A stretch of 15,468 nt of DNA from Pseudomonadota bacterium (lineage in GTDB: Bacteria; Pseudomonadota; Gammaproteobacteria; Burkholderiales; Burkholderiaceae_B): the NCBI GenBank assembly GCA_023427945.1, contig JAEYZR010000349.1, forward strand, positions 1 to 15,468, given 5' to 3'. Below the pieces are notes generated by a model that saw only the letters and a program-made list of their open reading frames with translations, was not told the origin of the DNA and did no database searches. This document shows, one piece after another, positions 7,410-14,556 of the stretch (the first letter of the stretch is position 1; each line of letters begins with the position of its first letter). Both the position numbers and the translations under genes were made by a program.

Positions 7410-8534
7410 ATGTCACTATCCTCTGATCCACGTTTCGATTCTGCAGCGGTGCGCGCACAACGCGTGGCCGCAACGGTACGCACCGACGTGCAGGCCCTGT
7501 CGGCCTATGCTGTCGGCCATGCGCCCGGCGCCATCAAGCTCGATGCGATGGAGTGCCCCTATCCTTTGCCCGATCATGTGGCCCAGGAGATCGCGCAGAC
7601 CGTGCGCACGACGGCACTCAATCGATATCCGGAAGGTGACCTGAGTGCGCTGCATGCCAGGCTGCGTAGCGCTTTTGGTATTCCGCAGGCTGCCCAGGTC
7701 CTGTGTGGCAATGGCTCGGACGAACTGATTCATCTGGTCGTGCAGGCCTGCTGTGAACCGGGCGATGTCGTCATGTCGCCTGCGCCTTCGTTCGTGTATT
7801 TCGACATGGCCGCGCGCTTCAATCATGCGCGCCATGTGGGCGTGGCCTTGACCGACGACCTGCGCCTGGACCTGCCCGCCATGCTTGCCGCCATTTCCAC
7901 GCATCGGCCCAAGGTCATCTTTCTGGCCATGCCGAACAATCCGACCGGAGGCAGTTGGGACGATGCCGCTGTGCAGGCGATCATCGAGGCGGCGCCAGGT
8001 CTGGTCGTCATCGACGAGGCATATCAGCCGTTCACCGATCACACGTGGATGCCGCAGGTGATGGACTATCCGAACGTGATCGTCATGCGAACAGTGTCCA
8101 AGATCGGCCTTGCCGGACTCCGGTTCGGTTATGTGGCAGGGGATCCTGCCTGGATAGGTGCGCTGGACAAGGTGCGTCCACCGTACAACATCGGTGTGCT
8201 CACGCAAGCCGTGCTGTCAGTCGTGCTCAGCCACAAATCCGTACTGGACGAACAGGCTGCGCGCGTGCGTGCCGACCGCGAGCCCTTGGCCCATGCACTG
8301 GCCGCGTTGCCTGGCACAACGGTGTATCCATCGTCGGGCAATTTTGTGCTGGTCCGGTTCGGCGGTCCCTTGAGCGGTGACGAGGTTCACCGGGCGCTGG
8401 TTGCCCGGTCGATACTGGTGCGCAATTTCGGCCACGCACATGCCCTGCTGAAGAACTGCCTGCGCATTTCCGTAGGCACCCCGCAGGAGAACGCCGCACT
8501 GCTCGCAGCATTGGGTGAGATCCTGGCCGCCTGA
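7410..8534 (+). CDS. hisC: HisC-type PLP aminotransferase (probable histidinol-phosphate aminotransferase)
   Basis: Fold-type I PLP enzyme of the HisC subgroup, which interconverts imidazole-acetol phosphate and histidinol phosphate with glutamate in histidine synthesis; some members also accept aromatic amino acids. The 374-residue protein shows LDAMECPYPLP near the N-terminus, NRYPEGD, the PLP-phosphate loop GNGSDELIHL, MPNNPTGG (around 175-180), DEAYQPF, Schiff-base K231 in VSKIGLAGLRFGY, RPPYNI and C-terminal R352 in LRISVGTPQEN. ATG 7410 is taken as the start; a GTG at 7404 in frame adds two residues and neither has a clear ribosome site. No other his gene is nearby, so it may be a second HisC copy. 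It is convergent with the efflux pump gene, 27 bp apart. Confidence 0.88.
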   Translation: MSLSSDPRFDSAAVRAQRVAATVRTDVQALSAYAVGHAPGAIKLDAMECPYPLPDHVAQEIAQTVRTTALNRYPEGDLSALHARLRSAFGIPQAAQVLCGNGSDELIHLVVQACCEPGDVVMSPAPSFVYFDMAARFNHARHVGVALTDDLRLDLPAMLAAISTHRPKVIFLAMPNNPTGGSWDDAAVQAIIEAAPGLVVIDEAYQPFTDHTWMPQVMDYPNVIVMRTVSKIGLAGLRFGYVAGDPAWIGALDKVRPPYNIGVLTQAVLSVVLSHKSVLDEQAARVRADREPLAHALAALPGTTVYPSSGNFVLVRFGGPLSGDEVHRALVARSILVRNFGHAHALLKNCLRISVGTPQENAALLAALGEILAA

Positions 8535-8561
8535 TCGACGTCTGGTGCAGGCCGGCAAGGG

Positions 8562-10088
8562 TTACCCGATGGGCGTTTCTCCTGTCTGAGCTTGTCCGGG
8601 CCGGTTGCGTCGGGCTCGCACTTGCAGACAGGCGAGGCCGGCCACTGTTGCCAGCAGAATGACGATGGTCATCGTCATGACGATGCTGAATGCGCGGTCG
8701 AACGCCGTGTGAGCCAGGAGCAGCAATTGATCGCCAAGTGCCTGCGGCATGGATTCCACGGCCAGCAGCGCCGCGTCGATACTGTCGGCGGGATCGGGTG
8801 TCGAAACGAGATGGGCAGGTACTTTCATTGTCGCGGTGTAGCTGCCCGCCAGCACACTGCCCAGCACGGTCACGCCCATTGCGGCGCCCATTTCGTAGGA
8901 GACCTCTTCGATCGAGGCTGCCATGCCTGCGCGGCTGGGCGGAGCACTGTTCATGACGGCGTTGGATGCGGCAGTGATGGTCGCACCCACACTGGCGCCC
9001 AGCAATACCAGGCTCGCCAGCTTGAGCGCGCCGTGGGCATCTGCGGCGTAGAGCAATCCTGCCAGCGCCAGTGCCGTGGTCATCAGGCTGACCAGGATGA
9101 CGCGAGGGGTGCCGACACGCCCCAGGATCAGACCCGTCAGCGGCCCGGTCACGACTGCGGCAAGCGACACGGGCAGAATGGCGAGACCGGCGGCAAGCGG
9201 CGTCAGTCCCACCACCAGTTGCAGGCGCTGTGTGTACACCAGTTCCACACCGACCAGCGCGACCGAGGCGACGATGCAGGCAATGACGCCGCCGGAAAAG
9301 CGGAGGTTGCCGAAAAGGCTGAAGTCGACAAGGGGCTGCGTGCTGCGCCGTTGCCGGTAGACGAAGGTGCACGCTGCCAGCACGCCGATGAACGATGCGG
9401 CCACGACCAGCGGCCATGAGCGGTCTGCTCGTGCCAGCTCCTTGATGGCCAGCGCGATGCCCGTCAGGGCCGCCATGATCTGCAGCGATCCCGCGGGGTC
9501 CCAGGGGCTGTCGGGGTTGCCCGGCTGCGCAGGAATGAGCCAGGCAGTCAGTATGAGTGCAGCCAGCACGACCGGAACGTTGACCAGGAATACGGACCCC
9601 CACCAGAAATACTCCAGCAGCAGCCCGCCCACGACCGGGCCGAACGCGGCGCCGCCTGCGGCCACCGATGCCCAGATGCCGATGGCCAGGGTGCGTTCCT
9701 TGTGATCGGTGAACATGACCCGGATGATGGCCAGGGTCGCGGGCATCATCATGGCCGCTCCCAGTCCGAGGAGGGCGCGGGCGGCGACCAGGGCAAAGGG
9801 GGTCGGCGAGTAGGCGGCACACAGCGATGCCGTTCCGAACACGATCAGCCCGGCAATGAACATGCGCCTGTGTCCCACGCGGTCGCCCAGCGTGCCCATG
9901 CCCAGCAGCAGGCCCGTCACCACCAGGGTGTAGGCGTTCATGATCCACAGTTTTTCCGATGCCGATGCGCGCAGGTCGTGGGTAAGGGTGGGCAGCGCGG
10001 TGTAGAGCACGGTCACGTCGATCACGATCAGCAGGAGTGCCATCGAGACGACGCCGAGAATGAGCCATCTTTTTGCAGATTGATTCAT
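8562..10088 (-). CDS. DHA2-family MFS drug efflux pump, SmvA/QacA-like (14 membrane helices)
   Basis: Inner-membrane proton/drug antiporter, probably for cationic biocides, dyes or quaternary ammonium compounds. The 508-residue protein fits the 14-helix DHA2 class. Visible motifs are D1 (IDVTVLYTALP, about 23-33, with D24), motif A (GTLGDRVGHRR, 65-75), motif C of antiporters (GGAAFGPVVGG, 145-155), then WWGSVFLVNVPVV. GVELVYTQRLQ and SYEMGAAMGV also resemble Salmonella SmvA. The start at 10088 (MNQSAKRW) fits the family; an in-frame ATG at 10118 would add ten residues that look unlike the family. GGGGTG precedes the 10088 ATG. No TetR-type repressor gene adjoins it, unlike smvA loci in enterobacteria. 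A candidate promoter lies at 10167-10194. The drug specificity is inferred. Confidence 0.9.
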   Translation of the reverse strand: MNQSAKRWLILGVVSMALLLIVIDVTVLYTALPTLTHDLRASASEKLWIMNAYTLVVTGLLLGMGTLGDRVGHRRMFIAGLIVFGTASLCAAYSPTPFALVAARALLGLGAAMMMPATLAIIRVMFTDHKERTLAIGIWASVAAGGAAFGPVVGGLLLEYFWWGSVFLVNVPVVLAALILTAWLIPAQPGNPDSPWDPAGSLQIMAALTGIALAIKELARADRSWPLVVAASFIGVLAACTFVYRQRRSTQPLVDFSLFGNLRFSGGVIACIVASVALVGVELVYTQRLQLVVGLTPLAAGLAILPVSLAAVVTGPLTGLILGRVGTPRVILVSLMTTALALAGLLYAADAHGALKLASLVLLGASVGATITAASNAVMNSAPPSRAGMAASIEEVSYEMGAAMGVTVLGSVLAGSYTATMKVPAHLVSTPDPADSIDAALLAVESMPQALGDQLLLLAHTAFDRAFSIVMTMTIVILLATVAGLACLQVRARRNRPGQAQTGETPIG

Positions 10089-10337
10089 GACCGCACCCCG
10101 TGCGAGTCCGGCGGGCATGCCAGTTGGTGAAAAAGGTTGGAATAAGACATCACGGACACACTTGTAGTTATAAGAATGAGGACAGCTTGACCAAAAATGA
10201 GGCCAGGTTGGCCGCCTTGCCGCTCACCGATGCTGGCAAAGTCATTTCGCTGCAGGCACGAGTGCGCTTGCGTCAAGCCGGCGAAGGAGTCCGCTCCCAC
10301 GATAGCGCTGGCAAGGCAGGCAACCCGGCTCGATGGC
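10089..10337. other. Intergenic region upstream of the efflux pump gene
   Basis: It holds the candidate pump promoter. No convincing gene is seen between 10195 and 10337 on either strand: open frames there lack ribosome sites and recognisable protein features. Confidence 0.5.
10167..10194 (-). promoter_or_regulatory. Candidate sigma70 promoter of the efflux pump gene
   Basis: On the minus strand TTGGTC (10189-10194) and TATAAC (10167-10172) are separated by 16 bp, leading to the pump start 79 bp downstream. The fit is moderate at both boxes. This is the most AT-rich part of the intergenic region. Confidence 0.45.
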
Positions 10338-10676
10338 TTATGGGACGTACTGGCGCCTGGACAAATGACTGCTGCAACACTCGCCTTGAACCCATGCAAA
10401 AGGCGCGGGGGCAGCAGGGGGCGGCGCCCATGCCAACGAGCCGTAATTCAGTCGGTGGTCGCGTGTTTCTCGCAACTGCACCGTGAGGCCCGGACGCGGC
10501 TGGGCCGTGCGGATGGCATGGCCTATGGCGTCGGTTTCCCGGGCGGATGGTGCGACAGTCGTCGATCGTGGACACGTGCAACCTGCCGGCATGAGCGCTG
10601 TGCTCGGCTGTGCGCTGGCGGGCAGGCCAATTGAAAGTGCGATGCAGGCAAGCAGTGTATCGAGGTAAACGCGCAT
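10338..10676 (-). CDS. Possible small secreted protein, unrecognised
   Basis: A 112-codon frame begins MRVYLDTLLACIALSIGLPASAQ, which reads as a Sec signal peptide: one Arg, a hydrophobic core (8-18) and a likely cleavage site after ASA at residue 22. The mature part has a C-T-C pair (33-35), a segment NYGSLAWAPPPAAPAPFAW rich in Ala and Pro, and a CC near the end. I do not recognise a family. Codon use is compatible with the surroundings. No good ribosome site lies before the ATG at 10676 or before the in-frame ATGs at 10685 and 10742. It follows the LysR gene on the same strand after 84 bp. It could be a real lineage-specific periplasmic protein or a chance frame. Confidence 0.4.
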   Translation of the reverse strand: MRVYLDTLLACIALSIGLPASAQPSTALMPAGCTCPRSTTVAPSARETDAIGHAIRTAQPRPGLTVQLRETRDHRLNYGSLAWAPPPAAPAPFAWVQGECCSSHLSRRQYVP

Positions 10677-10760
10677 GTTCGACATCTTTGAAATTTGTCT
10701 TTTGCAGAAAGCAATCAGGCGACAAAAGATGCTATCGAGCACGCACAGTCCAAACGTAAC

Positions 10761-11696
10761 TTATCCGTCCGTGCCCGGCGTTGTGCGATCCAGCGCAACG
10801 CGCAATGCATCGCTTTGACTCTGGGCGCACGCTCGCAAGTGTCTGACGAAGTGTTCGGTGGCTGGCGAGCGCTCCACGTCTTTGGGAAATACCAGGCCAT
10901 AGTGCAAGGGCACGGTCGGCGTGAAACGGCGTAACACGACCCCCGTATGCCGTTGAGCCAGTGCCGAAAACGGTTCGGCCAGTGCAATGCCGCAGCCATA
11001 GGCGGCCAGTTGAACGGCAGACGTGCTGAACGACACCTCCAGCGGCGCGGCGGGTTGCACGTTGGCGGTTTCGAAGCCCGCTTCGTAGCGTTGTCCCAGC
11101 ACACTGCGACGCCCCAGCGTGATGAAAGATTCGCGCGCGACATCTTCGGCCGAGATGTGGGATCGATGCCGCAAATGATGGCTTGCGCCCACCACCGCCA
11201 CGATTTCACTGCGCACCAGCAGTTCTGTGCGGATGGCGGGATGCTCCAGCGGCAGTTGAACCAGTGCGATGTCGAACTGCTGCTGGCCTAGCCACCATTG
11301 CAGATCGGCCGGCATGCGTGCTGTCAGCGAGGCGGAAAACGTCGGGTCTTCGAGACGGCATTGCGCCATGGCCTGCAACGCCAGGCCATCGATGATGTGG
11401 TTGGCCGCCAGTATGCGTATGCGTCCCGTGATGCCCTGCCTGATGTCTTGCGTGAAATCGCTCAACGCGTCCTGGGCGCGCAGCAATCCATACACGTGAT
11501 GATAGTAGCGCCGGCCGTCGTCGGTCAGTTTGAGCCTGCGACCTTCGCGCCGAAGGATCACGAAGCCGGCTTCTTCCTCGAGCTGAGCCAGTAACCGGCT
11601 GACCTGCGGTTGAGTCCGGTGAAGCCGCAAGGCGGCTTGTGCAACGCTGCCGCCTTCAATGAAGGCATGCAGGGCTTCGTAGGCTTTGTAGTTCAA
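10761..11696 (-). CDS. LysR-type transcriptional regulator
   Basis: Cytosolic DNA-binding regulator of 311 residues, a normal LysR length. The N-terminal winged helix-turn-helix (about 3-62) reads GSVAQAALRLHRTQPQVSR then LLAQLEEEAG and LKLTDDGRRYY. A linker helix and the periplasmic-binding-protein-like effector domain (about 90-295) follow. The start is TTG 11694-11696: no ATG or GTG is in frame upstream, and this start puts the helix-turn-helix where the family has it. No strong ribosome site is seen, so expression may be low. It is divergent from the four-gene operon across 132 bp, the usual arrangement for a LysR protein that represses itself and activates its neighbour with a pathway-derived inducer. 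The inducer is unknown. Confidence 0.93.
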   Translation of the reverse strand: MNYKAYEALHAFIEGGSVAQAALRLHRTQPQVSRLLAQLEEEAGFVILRREGRRLKLTDDGRRYYHHVYGLLRAQDALSDFTQDIRQGITGRIRILAANHIIDGLALQAMAQCRLEDPTFSASLTARMPADLQWWLGQQQFDIALVQLPLEHPAIRTELLVRSEIVAVVGASHHLRHRSHISAEDVARESFITLGRRSVLGQRYEAGFETANVQPAAPLEVSFSTSAVQLAAYGCGIALAEPFSALAQRHTGVVLRRFTPTVPLHYGLVFPKDVERSPATEHFVRHLRACAQSQSDALRVALDRTTPGTDG

Positions 11697-11828
11697 CGGC
11701 GCACCAGAAATATATGCGTATCGCGCAAGTGTTCGTGCAAATTTGGAATTTGAATTATAGGGCGAGTCAACTCAGAATCGTCGCCAGTAGCCGGTCGCAT
11801 CGGCAACGGCAAAGAACAGGAGGTCCGG
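11697..11828. promoter_or_regulatory. Divergent control region between the LysR gene and the catabolic operon
   Basis: This 132-bp region is AT-rich at 11738-11760. It contains the palindrome CAAATTTG (11738-11745), then GAATTTGAATT and TATAGG (11756-11761), a -10-like hexamer toward the operon. The hexamer 17 bp upstream (TTCGTG) is a poor -35, as expected for an activator-dependent promoter. A LysR binding site here is inferred from position and symmetry only. Confidence 0.45.
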
Positions 11829-12860
11829 GTGGGCAAGGCAGATTCGATAGTGGTGTGGGGCGGTGGTGCAATCGGCGGTGTGGTGGCGGCACGCCTGGTG
11901 CAGGCCGGCCATGACGTGTTGCTGGTGGATGTTGCGCAGGACCACATCGCCGCCATACGGGATCGGGGCCTGGAAATCATCGATGCCTCGGGCCAGGGTG
12001 TGAGCGTGCCGATGCAGGCGTGTACGCCCGACGAGGTGCAGGGCACATACGGTCGCATCATGTTGTCGGTGAAAGGGCAGCACACGGGCGCCGCCTGCGC
12101 GGCACTGGTTCCCCACCTCGACGCGCAGGGCTGGGTGCTCGCGCTGCAAAACGGACTGACCGAAACCACGGTGGCCCAATTCGCCGGCGAATCGCGCACG
12201 CTTGGCGCCCTGGTCAACTTCGCCTCCGACTACGTCGGCCCGGGCCGCATCCAGTTCGGCGGGCTGGGCAGCCTGCAAGTGGGGGAGATGGATGGGCGTG
12301 ATTCCACCCGGTCGCGTGAAGCCGCAGCACTGCTGCAGTGTGTAGATCCCCAGGCTGCCTGGACGGGGCAGTTGATGGGGCTGAAGTGGAGCAAGGTGGC
12401 GCTGGGTTCGCTGCTGTTCACGACGGCGCTGACCAACGAAACCATTGCCGATCAGCTCGCCAGCGATGTCTATGCGCCGCTGTGGCGGGCATTGTGCATC
12501 GAAGTGGTCGAGGTCGCGCGTGCGTCGGGCGTGGAGCCTGTTCCCTTCGACGGTTTTACCCCGGAGGCGTTCGGTCGTGACGTCAGTGCGACCCGTTCGG
12601 CGCAACAGATGAAAGTGATCGCCGATCATTGCCGGCGCTGGGTCGGCAAGCCGCGCACCGGTGTGTGGCGCGACCTGGCGGTGCGTCGGCGCAAGACCGA
12701 AGTCGATCCCCAGATCACCGATATCGTCAAGCACGGTTCGAGTCATGGCATTCATACGCCTGTGGTCGAGCGGCTGATTGCCATGATCCGGGAGATGGAA
12801 TCGGGCGAGCGCACGTTCGATATGAAGAATCTCGACACCTTGATGGCGGTGGCGCCATGA
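11829..12860 (+). CDS. Ketopantoate reductase (ApbA/PanE)-like NAD(P)-dependent dehydrogenase
   Basis: Cytosolic dehydrogenase of 343 residues in the PanE/ApbA superfamily, which reduces 2-oxo acids to 2-hydroxy acids or the reverse. The Rossmann glycine loop is GGGAIG (11-16), followed by LVDV at the end of the second strand. Other family positions are SVKGQHT (K82), LALQNG with N108, and LKWSKVALGS with the likely catalytic K189. The Asn four residues after that Lys in E. coli PanE (KLAVN) is Gly193 here, so ketopantoate is an unlikely substrate. The GTG start has an excellent AGGAGGT site (11818-11824, 4 nt spacing). It is the first gene of an operon facing the LysR gene, and its TGA overlaps the next ATG by 4 bp. 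It is longer than E. coli PanE (303 residues). Confidence 0.87.
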   Translation: MGKADSIVVWGGGAIGGVVAARLVQAGHDVLLVDVAQDHIAAIRDRGLEIIDASGQGVSVPMQACTPDEVQGTYGRIMLSVKGQHTGAACAALVPHLDAQGWVLALQNGLTETTVAQFAGESRTLGALVNFASDYVGPGRIQFGGLGSLQVGEMDGRDSTRSREAAALLQCVDPQAAWTGQLMGLKWSKVALGSLLFTTALTNETIADQLASDVYAPLWRALCIEVVEVARASGVEPVPFDGFTPEAFGRDVSATRSAQQMKVIADHCRRWVGKPRTGVWRDLAVRRRKTEVDPQITDIVKHGSSHGIHTPVVERLIAMIREMESGERTFDMKNLDTLMAVAP

Positions 12861-13624
12861 GTGCCCCACGCTTTTCCGGCAAGCGGATCCTGATCACGGG
12901 TAGTGGCGGGTATTTCGGGCGTGAGCTGGCAGCGGCGTTCGCCGCGCAAGGCGCTTCCCTGATTTTGCTCGACCGCCAGGCACCCGGCGATGAGCAGATG
13001 GCGCAACTGGCGCAGGACACCCGTTTCATCGAGCTGGACCTGGCGCAAAGCGAACAGATCGAGATGGCCGTGGCCGCGATCGAAGATGACTGCCTGCCCG
13101 ATATCCTGATCAACAACGCGGCAATTTTTCCGTTCGCCGACATCCTGGATGTCGATGTGCAGACGTGTCGCCGCATTCACGACATCAACGTGCTTGCGCC
13201 CCTGTTGCTCACCCAGGCTGTGGCCAGGCGCTGGATGGCCGGGGGGCGTGCAGGGGTGGTGGTCAACGTCAGTTCGGCGGCGGCCGAAGTGGCCCGTACC
13301 AATGGGGCGACCTACGGCCCTTCAAAGGCTGCGCTGGAGCAACTCACCCGTATCCTCGCCGTTCGTCTGGGCGAGTATGGCATCCGCGTCAATGCAGTGC
13401 GCCCGGGTATTGCGGACGACCCGCTGCAACCGCACATTCCTGCCGAACATCTCGCCAGCATCGCGAGCGCAGTTCCCCTGGGGCGCACCATTGCCGCAGG
13501 CGAACTTGCCAACGCCGTGCTGTTTCTGAGCGGCCCCGACGCTTCTTTCACGACGGGCCAGGTGCTCAGCGTGGACGGTGGGGGCGGCTTGAATCGTCGT
13601 GCAGCGCTGGCTGCCAAGGAGTAA
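12857..13624 (+). CDS. Short-chain dehydrogenase/reductase (SDR, classical)
   Basis: NAD(P)-dependent oxidoreductase of 255 residues, the usual classical SDR size. The cofactor loop is TGSGGYFG (14-21), with D39 at the end of the second strand (ILLDR) suggesting NAD(H). NNAA is at 86-89, N111 in the structural helix, and the catalytic S140, Y153 and K157 lie in VNVSSAAA and YGPSKAAL. The C-terminus has VNAVRPG and LSVDGGGG, the typical end of the fold. The substrate cannot be told; it may oxidise or reduce a hydroxy/oxo intermediate made by the neighbouring enzymes. The ATG overlaps the upstream stop (ATGA), so translation is probably coupled. An in-frame open stretch reaching back to 12629 is only frame extension. 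Confidence 0.92.
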   Translation: MSAPRFSGKRILITGSGGYFGRELAAAFAAQGASLILLDRQAPGDEQMAQLAQDTRFIELDLAQSEQIEMAVAAIEDDCLPDILINNAAIFPFADILDVDVQTCRRIHDINVLAPLLLTQAVARRWMAGGRAGVVVNVSSAAAEVARTNGATYGPSKAALEQLTRILAVRLGEYGIRVNAVRPGIADDPLQPHIPAEHLASIASAVPLGRTIAAGELANAVLFLSGPDASFTTGQVLSVDGGGGLNRRAALAAKE

Positions 13625-13628
13625 GACC

Positions 13629-14540
13629 ATGACTGTCTCCGACTTTCCCGCCATGCATGCGGATTCCCGTATTTCGTTTCCGGAATATCAGTGGCCCGAC
13701 GGCAAGCGATGCGCCGTGAATTTCACCCTGGATCTGGATGCCGAGTCGCCGTATTTCTGGACGTCGCGCGAGAGCCGTCCGGGAAGTCTGGGTGAACTCG
13801 AACAGCGCCGCTTCGGCCCGCGTCAAGGTGTCGCGCGCGTTCTCGCGCTGTTGGACAAGCACGCGATCAAAGGTTGTTTTTATGTCCCGGGCGTAGTGGC
13901 CGCCACCTATCCGGATCTGCTGCCACTGCTGATTGAGCGCGGCCACGAAGTCGCCTATCACGGTTATTTCCATGAGCGCCTGGACGCCATCAATACCGAC
14001 CTCCAGAAGTCCTATCTTGCGCGCACGATGGCGGTTTTCCAGGCCCAGACGGGTCGCACCGGGCTGGGCTACCGGGCCCCTTCGTTCGAACACGACATCG
14101 CCAGCCTGCACGGCCTGAAAGCCGCGGGCGTGGCCTACGACAGTTCGCTGATGGGATTCGATCACCCTTACAGCATCGATGGGCTGGTCCAGGTGCCCGT
14201 GACCTGGACGATCGACGACGCGCTGTACTTTCGCTACACCAACGGGCCGCGCGACAAAACACATCCCGCCAATCCGGTCGACGTGCTGCAGAGCTGGATC
14301 GAAGAATTTGAAGGGGTGCGCGAATACGGCGGCCTGTGCATGATCACCGTCCACGACTGGATTTCGGGTCGCGGACAACGCCTGCGCCTGCTGGACAAGC
14401 TGCTCACTCACATCGCCGCCTGCAATGACGTGTGGCACGCAACGCCTGCGCAGGTCGCTACCTATCACGCTGCCTCGATCAACGCCGAGCGTTTCGAGGT
14501 TGCTGCCCATGTCGGTCAATTCGCACCGACTGCCAAATAA
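13629..14540 (+). CDS. NodB-fold (CE4) hydrolase, HpPgdA/PuuE-like
   Basis: Cytosolic metal-dependent hydrolase of 303 residues in the polysaccharide deacetylase superfamily. Motif 1 is FTLDLDAES with D35 and D37, motif 2 is YHGYFHE giving the metal ligands H111 and H115, motif 3 is YRAPSFEHD (R149), and a late ITVHDW supplies H242. Segments YDSSLM and VQVPVTWTIDD resemble Helicobacter PgdA-type proteins. There is no signal peptide, so a cell-wall or other extracellular polymer is an unlikely substrate; a small molecule taken up by the cell fits better. PuuE allantoinases share this fold and open cyclic ureides, so amide, imide or N-acyl hydrolysis is a reasonable inference. ATG 13629 is chosen for its AAGGAG site (13616-13621, 7 nt spacing). 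It starts 4 bp after the SDR stop. Confidence 0.88.
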   Translation: MTVSDFPAMHADSRISFPEYQWPDGKRCAVNFTLDLDAESPYFWTSRESRPGSLGELEQRRFGPRQGVARVLALLDKHAIKGCFYVPGVVAATYPDLLPLLIERGHEVAYHGYFHERLDAINTDLQKSYLARTMAVFQAQTGRTGLGYRAPSFEHDIASLHGLKAAGVAYDSSLMGFDHPYSIDGLVQVPVTWTIDDALYFRYTNGPRDKTHPANPVDVLQSWIEEFEGVREYGGLCMITVHDWISGRGQRLRLLDKLLTHIAACNDVWHATPAQVATYHAASINAERFEVAAHVGQFAPTAK

Positions 14541-14556
14541 CTTATCAGGGGAAATG

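Noticed and set aside
8227..10068. 613-codon minus-strand frame
   Set aside because: Out-of-frame shadow of the efflux pump, Arg/His/Pro-rich without membrane segments.
10100..10486. 128-codon plus-strand frame in the 10.1-10.5 kb region
   Set aside because: No ribosome site, no recognisable family, and it overlaps the pump promoter and the possible secreted protein.
10693..10727. TTTGTC/GACAAA inverted repeat downstream of the LysR gene
   Set aside because: Six base pairs with a loop of about 21 nt and no T tract; too weak to call a terminator.
11772..12869. 365-codon minus-strand frame
   Set aside because: Antisense to the PanE-like gene.
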